Shown here one piece after another: positions 1-5,671 of a stretch of 5,719 bases of DNA. Source of the DNA: an uncultured Paraprevotella sp. (GTDB lineage Bacteria > Bacteroidota > Bacteroidia > Bacteroidales > Bacteroidaceae). Numbering within the stretch: position 1 is the first letter of the stretch; each line of letters opens with the position of its first letter. The translations under genes and the position numbers were made by a program. The stretch lies in contig CAJUDC010000141.1 of NCBI GenBank assembly GCA_910584955.1, forward strand, positions 1 through 5,719. Direction: 5' to 3'. Under the pieces are notes generated by a model, which saw nothing but the letters and a program-made list of their open reading frames with translations, had not been told where the DNA came from and ran no database searches.

Positions 1-13
1 CATTTTTTTTACA

Positions 14-21
14 TACCTTTG
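14..21 (+). promoter_or_regulatory. Bacteroidetes-type -7 promoter element (TAnnTTTG)
   Basis: The bases TACCTTTG match the Bacteroidetes primary sigma -7 consensus TAnnTTTG exactly. It sits 38 bases upstream of the ATG at 60. The partner -33 TTTG element would fall just left of the window and cannot be checked. Transcription would begin a few bases after the element, around 25-30, which leaves a leader of about 30 nt. This makes a translation start at the in-frame TTG at 24 very unlikely and supports the ATG at 60. It is inferred to drive all five genes, since no equally convincing element lies in the short gaps between them. Confidence 0.7.
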
Positions 22-59
22 CATTGATTTATAAGAGCAAACCCGAAAATTATTCCTTC

Positions 60-1235
60 ATGAAAAAAATATTTCTTTTGTGGGCGCTTCTCGGAGGCTT
101 GCTGTCTGTGGCTTGTGTCCGGGACGAAGCCTTGAATGCGGAATGTGATATAGAAAGCTGTATGGTGGAGAATGTGGACGTAAGTTCAATATTTTTTACC
201 GATGCGGACCGCCGGAAAGAGGTGGCGGCCTCCGACAGTGTGATTTCGTTTGCCATCCGCAAGCAGGCCGATGTAAGTGCGATGGCCGTGCGCTTTGCGG
301 TCACCGAGGGAGCCAGCCTTTATCTGATCTCCGATGCTTCGGTGCAGGTCGATCCCGCAAAGCCTTATAGCAACGGTGACGCGCTGGACTATTCCCACGG
401 GCCGGTGTCGTTCCGCGTCGTTTCGCAGGACGGGCTGTGGCATCGTGATTATCAGGTGCGGTTCGACGAATTGAATTTCGTGACGGATCTTCATTTTGAG
501 CAGGCCGAGCTGGAACCGGCCAAGGAAAAGTACTATATCTGGTACGAGACGGACGAGCAAGGTCAGCGTTGCAACCAATGGGCCACCGGAAACCCGGGCT
601 TCAAACTGAGCAAATCGTCGGCAAAGCCGATGGATTATCCCACCGTGCCTTACGAGAACGGCTATCGCGGCCAGGGTGTCAAGCTCGAAACCCGCGATAC
701 GGGCGGGTTCGGTGCCATGGTGAAGATGCGTATCGCTGCCGGTAACCTGTTTATCGGTACGTTCGACGAGACGGAGGCGCTCAACGATGCGATGAAAGCC
801 ACCTGTTTCGGCAAACCTTTCCGCAAGAAGCCGTTGCGTTTCAAAGGGTATTACCAGTTCACTCCCGGTCCGGTCTTCCAGGATAGGGCGGGATTGCCGG
901 TCCCCGGCAGGGTGGACGCCCCCGACCTTTATGCCGTGTTCTACCGCAATGTGGACGCTGCCGGCCAGCCTTTTGTGCTGCATGGCGACGATGTGCTCAC
1001 CAGCGAGAACATCGTGGCGCTGGCCCGGGTGGAGGACCCCCAGGCGACGACGGGGTGGACAGCCTTCGATCTGCCTTTCGAGTACCGGAAAGACGTTGAT
1101 CCCGCGTTGCTGCTCAACGCAGGCTACAACCTGGCGGTGGTGTTCACCTCCAGCGTGGAAGGCGCCAGCTTCTGCGGCGCTGTGGGCAGCACGTTGCTTG
1201 TCGACGAAGTGAAAGTGGAAACCGAATCTAACTAA
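60..1235 (+). CDS. PCMD-domain surface lipoprotein with N-terminal Ig-like domain
   Basis: A 391-residue exported lipoprotein. Residues 1-18 form a signal peptide (MKK followed by a Leu/Ala/Gly-rich core) ending in a relaxed lipobox, LSVAC, with Cys19 as the lipidation site. Acidic residues follow closely (VRDE), resembling the Bacteroidetes surface-export signal, so surface display is plausible. Residues about 35-136 look like a bacterial Ig-like beta-sandwich of the kind that often precedes PCMD domains. Residues about 141-391 match my recollection of PCMD (putative carbohydrate metabolism domain): YYIWYE (158-163), NQWATGNPG (172-180), GYRGQGVKLET (201-211), GNLFIGTF (229-236), a KGYYQFTPG stretch (262-270) and a closing LVDEVKVE strand (380-387). 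The family is thought to be a beta-rich, possibly glycan-binding fold; no enzymatic activity can be read from it. It is the first gene of the operon, 17 nt before the barrel gene. The ATG at 60 is chosen because a signal peptide starts exactly there and the promoter lies at 14-21. Coding and export are near certain; the ligand is unknown. Confidence 0.88.
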   Translation: MKKIFLLWALLGGLLSVACVRDEALNAECDIESCMVENVDVSSIFFTDADRRKEVAASDSVISFAIRKQADVSAMAVRFAVTEGASLYLISDASVQVDPAKPYSNGDALDYSHGPVSFRVVSQDGLWHRDYQVRFDELNFVTDLHFEQAELEPAKEKYYIWYETDEQGQRCNQWATGNPGFKLSKSSAKPMDYPTVPYENGYRGQGVKLETRDTGGFGAMVKMRIAAGNLFIGTFDETEALNDAMKATCFGKPFRKKPLRFKGYYQFTPGPVFQDRAGLPVPGRVDAPDLYAVFYRNVDAAGQPFVLHGDDVLTSENIVALARVEDPQATTGWTAFDLPFEYRKDVDPALLLNAGYNLAVVFTSSVEGASFCGAVGSTLLVDEVKVETESN

Positions 1236-1252
1236 TCACAAATTCTTTGTTT

Positions 1253-2035
1253 ATGAGACTTTACACCTTATATAAATATGCGACGGTTTGTGCCGGGCTC
1301 CTGACGGCCCTTGGCGTGCAGGCCCGCACGGAAGACAAGTATGAAACCTGGAGCCCCCGCACCCGCGACTGGGGTGTGCTGGTGCGCGCCGGTTTTGTGA
1401 TGGGGGGGACCACTCCTTTGCCCCTTCCCCAGGAGGTGCGCAGCATCAACCGCTACCGTCCCGAGGGCGGACTGACGTTCGGTGCCGATGCCTACAAGAT
1501 GTTTCACCGTCGCTGGGGGCTTATGGCCGGGGTACACTTCTTCATGGAAGGTATGAACACAGGCGCCGACGTGAAGAACTACCACATGGGCATCACGCAG
1601 GGAGTGGACTATCTGGAGGGCAATTTCACGGGGACCGATGTCACCAAGACCTTCATGGTGGGATTTACCGTCCCTGTCATGGCCACGTTCCGTATCAGTC
1701 CGCGCTGGAATGTCAACCTCGGTCCGTACGTGAGTTTTCTTACGTACCGCGATTTCGAAGGCTCCGTCTACAACGGTTATCTCCGCGAGGGAGACCCCAC
1801 GGGCCAGAAAGTGGAAATCAGTCACCTGAACCCCGCTACCTACGATTTCAGCGCCAATATGCGCAGCATATTGTGGGGCATGGAGCTGGGCTTCGACTGG
1901 AAAGCCACGCGTCGCATCACCGCTTTCGGCAGCCTGGACTGGGGCATGAACGGCGTGTTCCACAGCCATTTCAAGACGATAGACTTCCCCATGTATCCGA
2001 TGTATGCAACGTTCGGAGTGGCCTATAACTATTAA
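1253..2035 (+). CDS. Outer-membrane beta-barrel (porin-like) protein
   Basis: A 260-residue exported protein. Residues 1-24 form a signal peptide (MRLYTLYKYATVCAGLL core) with a likely signal peptidase I cut after VQA, before RTED. The mature part shows alternating hydrophobic/polar strands rich in Gly, Tyr, Phe and Trp: WGVLVRAGFVMGG, GLTFGADAYKMF, WGLMAGVHFFMEGM, TFMVGFTVPVMATFRIS, WNVNLGPYVSFLTYRDF, ILWGMELGFDWKAT and RITAFGSLDWGMNGVF, ending in the strand YATFGVAYNY with a terminal aromatic residue. Length and strand pattern fit the small Bacteroidetes outer-membrane barrels (OMP_b-brl class), probably 8 to 10 strands. It has no TonB box or plug domain, so it is not a SusC-like transporter. 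The gene follows the PCMD lipoprotein by 17 nt, a pairing that suggests a membrane partner for that lipoprotein. An in-frame TTG lies two codons upstream, but the ATG at 1253 gives the better signal peptide. The role, pore or structural anchor, cannot be told. Confidence 0.87.
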   Translation: MRLYTLYKYATVCAGLLTALGVQARTEDKYETWSPRTRDWGVLVRAGFVMGGTTPLPLPQEVRSINRYRPEGGLTFGADAYKMFHRRWGLMAGVHFFMEGMNTGADVKNYHMGITQGVDYLEGNFTGTDVTKTFMVGFTVPVMATFRISPRWNVNLGPYVSFLTYRDFEGSVYNGYLREGDPTGQKVEISHLNPATYDFSANMRSILWGMELGFDWKATRRITAFGSLDWGMNGVFHSHFKTIDFPMYPMYATFGVAYNY

Positions 2036-2071
2036 ACGGATTATGTTCATGATTAATAAAAAAGAATGCGT

Positions 2072-3127
2072 ATGAAAAGAAACTTACTCCTGATGTTTTG
2101 CTGCATGGCAGCTGCTTTGGCCGGCGCGCAGACCACTCGCACCTACACCGACAAGCTAGTGGTGACGGTGGACGGCGAAAGCTCCGACCCGATGGATGCC
2201 ACCATCCTGCTGGAGGATCTGGGCGACGGCACATGCAACCTGTCGCTGAAGAACTTCACGCTGGTGAGCGGCGAGGACGCCATTTCCGTGGGGAATATCA
2301 ATGTTACGAACCTGACCGTGACCGAAGGTGATTCCTATAAAAACCTGGTCTGCGAGCAGATCATACAGGTGGTTCCGGGCGAGCCGGAAGACGAAGGCTG
2401 GATAGGCCCGATGCTGGGCGATGTGCCTATCCGGTTGACAGGTAAACTCACCGACGAAAAGCTTTACTGTACGATCGACATCGACATGTCGGAAACGCTC
2501 GGTCAGCTGATCGGCGTGGTGTTCGGCACGGATATGGAAGAAGGAGGCGGAACGCCTTCGACCGGTAAGATATATACCGATAAGCTGGTGGTGACGGTGG
2601 ACGGCACAAGCTCCGATCCGATGGACGCCACCATCCTGCTGGAAGACCTGGGCGACGGCACGTGCAACGTGTCGCTGAAAAACTTCGCGCTGGTGAGCGG
2701 TGAGGATGCTATTCCCGTGGGTAATATCGACATCAAGGGCCTGACCGTGACCGACGGCGGTTCCTACAAGAGCCTGGCTTGCGAGCAGATCATCCAGATT
2801 CAGCCGGGCGAGCCGGAAGACGAGGGCTGGATAGGTCCGATGCTGGGCGATGTGCCTATCCGGTTGACGGGCAAGTTTACGGACGACAAGTTCTATTGCA
2901 CAATCGACATTGACATGTCGGAAACCCTGGGCCAGGTAATCGGTGTGAAGTTCGGCTCCGACATCATCGTCGACGGTATCTGTCGGGTGGTTACTGCTGC
3001 TACCGGTCGGGTGGATGTGTATACGCTGAACGGTGTTTGTGTGCGTCGCGGCGTTTCTGCCGCCTCGGCCCTTGACGGTTTGCAGCGCGGAGTATATGTA
3101 GTGAATGGTAAAAAGATAATTAAATAA
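2072..3127 (+). CDS. Secreted protein with two tandem calycin-like domains and C-terminal sorting-like tail
   Basis: A 351-residue exported protein. Signal peptide MKRNLLLMFCCMAAALAGA, cut before QTT; there is no lipobox, so it should be soluble or secreted. Two copies of a 128-residue domain follow (residues 25-152 and 168-295), each starting YTDKLVVTVDG and containing LEDLGDGTC, SLKNF, SGEDAI, CEQIIQ, EGWIGPMLGDVPIRLTG and YCTIDIDMSETLGQ. The pattern matches the calycin-like (lipocalin-fold) domain of Bacteroidetes secreted proteins; related folds bind small hydrophobic ligands, but no ligand is known here. Each copy has three cysteines (55, 94, 133 and 198, 237, 276). After an 18-residue linker comes a 38-residue tail (VDVYTLNG...LDGLQRGVYVVNGKKIIK) like a short type A secretion-tail module. 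The start is ambiguous: ATG at 2066 and at 2072 are in frame. The later one sits at a better distance from the A-rich AAAAAAGA (2057-2065) and is preferred. The gap to the next gene is 9 nt. Confidence 0.87.
   Translation: MKRNLLLMFCCMAAALAGAQTTRTYTDKLVVTVDGESSDPMDATILLEDLGDGTCNLSLKNFTLVSGEDAISVGNINVTNLTVTEGDSYKNLVCEQIIQVVPGEPEDEGWIGPMLGDVPIRLTGKLTDEKLYCTIDIDMSETLGQLIGVVFGTDMEEGGGTPSTGKIYTDKLVVTVDGTSSDPMDATILLEDLGDGTCNVSLKNFALVSGEDAIPVGNIDIKGLTVTDGGSYKSLACEQIIQIQPGEPEDEGWIGPMLGDVPIRLTGKFTDDKFYCTIDIDMSETLGQVIGVKFGSDIIVDGICRVVTAATGRVDVYTLNGVCVRRGVSAASALDGLQRGVYVVNGKKIIK
2144..2956 (+). repeat. Intragenic tandem duplication of the calycin-like domain (2 x 384 bp, period 429 bp)
   Basis: Copy A covers 2144-2527 and copy B 2573-2956, separated by 45 bp encoding TDMEEGGGTPSTGKI, a Gly/Ser/Thr/Glu-rich linker. 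Both copies are exactly 128 codons with no insertion or deletion. Aligned by eye, 109 of 128 residues agree (about 85%). DNA identity is also high, with long identical stretches around the LVVTVDG, DVPIRLTG and DMSETLG codons and many third-position differences. This points to a fairly recent internal duplication of one domain. Confidence 0.95.
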
Positions 3128-3136
3128 TGTGAGGGT

Positions 3137-5260
3137 ATGGAAAAAAGATTATTAGTAATGGCTTTGCTGGGCGGCGCGCTGACAGTGCAGGCACAGCAGG
3201 TAAATGGTAGCTTTGACGAGGAATGGGTGGATTGTGTGCCTTGGACAAGCGGCAATAACAAAACTACAAAAGGAATGCAGCCTTTAGGCTGGACTGTTTC
3301 TCATGTAATAGGGGTGAATGGACTTGGAGCAACAGAAGTTGGAAGTAAAGTAGAAGAAGGATATGAAGGAACGGGGTATGCGCTTCAACTTCGGAACTCC
3401 GCGAATTCGTTAATGGCTAGTCAGATTGTACCTGCTTATGTAACTCTTGGTACGTCATGGTCTACTTCTGTTATGGGAAAACAGAATGACGGTGGTACAT
3501 TTGGTGGTGTGTCTTTTACTTTTGTGCCGGATGCACTTCGCTTTTTTTATAAACGTTCACATGGAGAGACGGCGCCTACTGAACCAGCATCTGTGGTAGC
3601 TTACCTTTGGAAGGGTACATATACGCAGTCTAGTGTTCCTGCAAATATAGTGGCATGGGGAACGCCAAAATCAGTTTCTATGATTGATAGAGACCGAAAC
3701 ATTTTAGGTAAATCGACCACTAAAGGAGGAAGCGTTACAAAGACTGAGGACGCAACTTGTATTGCTACTATCGAACATTATATAGAAGGTGATGCAACGG
3801 AATGGACGGAATGTTTAGTCCCGTTTAAATATGATGAAACATTGGGAGTTGATGTGCAACCGGAGAAGTTGAATATTATCCTTTCTGCCAATGACTATTT
3901 TGGCGGAAGTGACGCTGTTGGCAAAGATAACATGTTAATTGTAGACGAAGTGTCTTTGGTATATTACTCTCAACTGGCCTCTCTTTCCTACAACGGAACT
4001 CCGGTAGCCGGCTTTGATAAAGATACGTACGTTTACAATATAGACGAGACATTCGATGAAAGCAAGTTGCAGTATGCAGCCGATGGCAAGGGTGCTTCGG
4101 CAACACACCGTTATGATGCTGCGACGGGGAAATGCGTGATCCGTGTAGAGGGTAATGATATATCTGCCAATGCAGAGAATTATCATGAGTACACCATTAA
4201 TTTTGTAGTTCCTGTTCATGTGAACACGTATGCGAATACGCTTTCTGTAAATCTTCTAGAGATGTATATAGGAGCTCCTCAGTCCGCTAATATTGAGGTG
4301 ACGGAATATACGCGTGGTGTATATGGCCTTTCCTTGAAGAACTTTATGTTAGAAGGTTTAGGTGGTGTAGGTAATATTGAAATGATTGGTTTAACGGTTA
4401 CAGAGCAGAATGGGGCGATTCATTTGTCAGGTAACAAAAAAATAGCTATTACACCGGGTGATGATCCTAATGTAGAGTGGATGGGACCAGACTTGACAAT
4501 GGCTGCCGGCGGTGCTATTCCGGTAGCTATTGAGGCAGACATTCAAGGTGGATTAATGACAGCTACTATCAATATTAACTTTCCTGAGTTAAGAGTAATT
4601 AAAGTCGTATTTGCCCCCGAATTGACAATCTCCGATGAGGGTTGTACGGTGGCTGCGTCGGGTCTGCACAATGTGGTGATGCAACGTCAGTTCAAGCAAG
4701 GCTGGAACACGGTATGTCTGCCCTTTGCCACTACACCGGCTGCGCTGGGAGCTGTTTCGGCACAGGCTTTTCATAGTGCCGACGATGCGGCATTGAATTT
4801 TGTGGCCGTTGAGGAACTGGTGGCCAACACACCTTATCTGCTTTTCTTTGAGAATGCGGTAACGGACGAAACCTATACGGTAGAACCGGTTGAGGCTGCC
4901 GCCCCCATCTCCGTAACCCACGGCGACTTTACATTCACCGGTACATACGAACCCGTGAGCATGGCCGGCAAGTACGGTGTGGCCAAGGTAGACGGTGTGG
5001 ATAAGATTGTGCCGGGCGGACCCAATGCTACGGTGAAAGGTACGCGCGCCTACTTCACCACCACCAAGGCTGGTGTGAAGGAAATGGCACTGCTGATAGA
5101 CGGTGTGGCTACCGGTGTGGATGCCGTTGAGGCTGCGAGCCAGGAATGCTACGATGTGTACACCCCGGCAGGCGTGCAGGTGCGTAAGGGCGCCGCTTCG
5201 TTGGACGGACTGCGTAAAGGCCTGTATATTGTGAATGGTAAAAAGATGATTATCAAGTAA
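3137..5260 (+). CDS. Large secreted multidomain protein: PCMD + Ig-like + calycin-like + WNTVCLPF module + sorting-like tail
   Basis: A 707-residue exported protein. Signal peptide MEKRLLVMALLGGALTVQA, cut before QQV; no lipobox. Residues about 21-277 look like a second PCMD-type domain: NGSFDEEWV opening, GWTVS, GTGYALQLRN (78-87), FVPDALRFFYKR (129-140), ATCIATIEHYIEG (206-218), EWTECLVPFKY (222-232) and the closing strand DNMLIVDEVSLVYY (264-277). Residues about 278-358 are an Ig/cadherin-like sandwich (LASLSYNG, DTYVYNI, EYTINFVVP). Residues about 362-493 are a calycin-like domain related to gene 3: GLSLKNF, GVGNIEMIGLTVTE, PGDDPNVEWMGPDL, IPVAIEADI, TININFPE. It lacks all three cysteines of the gene 3 copies. 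Residues about 503-660 form the WNTVCLPFAT module common in large secreted Bacteroidales proteins; residues 671-707 are the tail YDVYTPAG...LDGLRKGLYIVNGKK. The DNA for the PCMD and calycin parts is clearly more AT-rich than the rest. It starts 9 nt after gene 3. No catalytic motif is visible; adhesion or ligand binding outside the cell is inferred. Confidence 0.87.
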   Translation: MEKRLLVMALLGGALTVQAQQVNGSFDEEWVDCVPWTSGNNKTTKGMQPLGWTVSHVIGVNGLGATEVGSKVEEGYEGTGYALQLRNSANSLMASQIVPAYVTLGTSWSTSVMGKQNDGGTFGGVSFTFVPDALRFFYKRSHGETAPTEPASVVAYLWKGTYTQSSVPANIVAWGTPKSVSMIDRDRNILGKSTTKGGSVTKTEDATCIATIEHYIEGDATEWTECLVPFKYDETLGVDVQPEKLNIILSANDYFGGSDAVGKDNMLIVDEVSLVYYSQLASLSYNGTPVAGFDKDTYVYNIDETFDESKLQYAADGKGASATHRYDAATGKCVIRVEGNDISANAENYHEYTINFVVPVHVNTYANTLSVNLLEMYIGAPQSANIEVTEYTRGVYGLSLKNFMLEGLGGVGNIEMIGLTVTEQNGAIHLSGNKKIAITPGDDPNVEWMGPDLTMAAGGAIPVAIEADIQGGLMTATININFPELRVIKVVFAPELTISDEGCTVAASGLHNVVMQRQFKQGWNTVCLPFATTPAALGAVSAQAFHSADDAALNFVAVEELVANTPYLLFFENAVTDETYTVEPVEAAAPISVTHGDFTFTGTYEPVSMAGKYGVAKVDGVDKIVPGGPNATVKGTRAYFTTTKAGVKEMALLIDGVATGVDAVEAASQECYDVYTPAGVQVRKGAASLDGLRKGLYIVNGKKMIIK

Positions 5261-5265
5261 AAGGT

Positions 5266-5457
5266 ATGAAGACAATGAAAAAGAAAGTATATGAGGCTCC
5301 GGTGTGCGAGACGCTTTGGGTGAGTGTGGAAGGAATGCTGGCGGGCAGTACGCTGTCGAGTGACGGAGGTGCCAATCTCGGTATCACGGTCGGCGGTGAC
5401 GAATACGACGGCGAATTCAGCGGCAAAGGCCAGGGCGACTGGAACATCTGGAACTGA
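5266..5457 (+). CDS. Small Gly/Asp-rich Bacteroidales protein with YxxP...LAGS N-terminal motif (unknown function)
   Basis: A 63-residue protein that starts 5 nt after the stop of the large gene and is followed 36 nt later by the terminator, so it is almost certainly co-transcribed and possibly translationally coupled. It begins with a basic patch (MKTMKKK), then YEAPVCETLWVSVEG and MLAGS, then a region rich in Gly, Asp and Ser (SSDGGANLGITVGGDEYDGE) and a Trp-containing end (GDWNIWN). From general memory, not a search, short Bacteroidales proteins with this plan, a K-rich start, YxxP, an acidic/hydrophobic stretch, a (L/A)xxS step, a Gly/Asp-rich second half and terminal Trp/Asp, recur beside surface-protein genes and have no assigned function. 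There is no clear signal peptide core. The plan resembles a leader plus core peptide. ATG at 5275 is an alternative in-frame start giving 60 residues. Codon use is GC-rich, as in genes 1-3. Coding is well supported; function is unknown. Confidence 0.8.
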   Translation: MKTMKKKVYEAPVCETLWVSVEGMLAGSTLSSDGGANLGITVGGDEYDGEFSGKGQGDWNIWN

Positions 5458-5470
5458 TGAAAAGTAAATA

Positions 5471-5489
5471 GGGCCGCACAGGCGGACCC
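5471..5489 (+). other. Short hairpin between the last stop codon and the terminator
   Basis: GGGCCGC (5471-5477) can pair with GCGGACCC (5482-5489) with a single bulged A and an ACAG loop. No T-run follows, so it is not a terminator itself. It could protect the mRNA 3' end or compete with the terminator stem (see findings). Its functional status is a guess. Confidence 0.4.
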
Positions 5490-5493
5490 ATTC

Positions 5494-5531
5494 AAAGGCG
5501 GAACCGATCATCGTGTTCCGCCTTTCTTTTT
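5494..5531 (+). terminator. Strong intrinsic (rho-independent) terminator of the five-gene operon
   Basis: AAAGGCGGAAC (5494-5504) and GTTCCGCCTTT (5515-5525) are a perfect 11-bp inverted repeat around a 10-nt loop. The loop can close further through CGAT/ATCG pairing. The stem is followed by CTTTTT (5526-5531). It lies 36 nt after the stop of the small gene and closes the transcription unit. The run of A at the left foot is short, so activity on the minus strand would be weaker. Confidence 0.9.
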
Positions 5532-5558
5532 GTGGAAAGAACGTCTGCGGGTATTGAA

Positions 5559-5617
5559 CCGGTCGTACGGGGCGGCAGGCAAGGCGTACCGCTACCGTTC
5601 GACGTTTATACGACCGG
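5559..5617. repeat. Imperfectly structured inverted repeat in the downstream intergenic region
   Basis: CCGGTCGTA (5559-5567) and TACGACCGG (5609-5617) are perfect 9-bp inverted repeats separated by 41 nt, with a possible inner GCGG/CCGC pair (5572-5575 with 5589-5592). A competing pairing of 5562-5570 with 5595-5603 matches 8 of 9 positions. The surrounding 5532-5670 stretch contains no gene I can support. Function unknown; chance cannot be ruled out. Confidence 0.5.
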
Positions 5618-5671
5618 ATGTTGCGCATACGAGCGCTCCGAAGCCTCGCTGCGATGTATACGGAATAAAAT

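Noticed and set aside
24..59. Upstream TTG start at 24 giving 12 extra residues on the lipoprotein
   Set aside because: It would place residues before a well-formed signal peptide and would start at or before the predicted transcription start set by the -7 element at 14-21.
186..983. Long minus-strand open frame (265 codons) opposite gene 1
   Set aside because: It lies wholly within a convincing plus-strand gene, has His/Arg-rich low-quality composition, and shows no signal, motif or fitting neighbours; GC-biased third positions explain it.
1268..2050. Long minus-strand open frame (260 codons) opposite the beta-barrel gene
   Set aside because: Its protein is a reverse shadow of the barrel gene with no recognisable fold, while the plus strand has a signal peptide and amphipathic strands.
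3602..3609. Second TACCTTTG matching the -7 consensus inside gene 4
   Set aside because: It encodes part of AYLWKG in the PCMD domain, has no TTTG about 19-21 bases upstream, and no gene start lies downstream at a sensible distance.
4589..5275. Minus-strand open frame (228 codons) opposite the C-terminal third of gene 4
   Set aside because: It is confined to the GC-rich part of gene 4, and its His/Gly/Arg-rich sequence has no domain features.
5149..5628. Minus-strand frame spanning the small gene and the terminator
   Set aside because: It reads through the terminator hairpin, the whole small gene and the end of gene 4; no family features.
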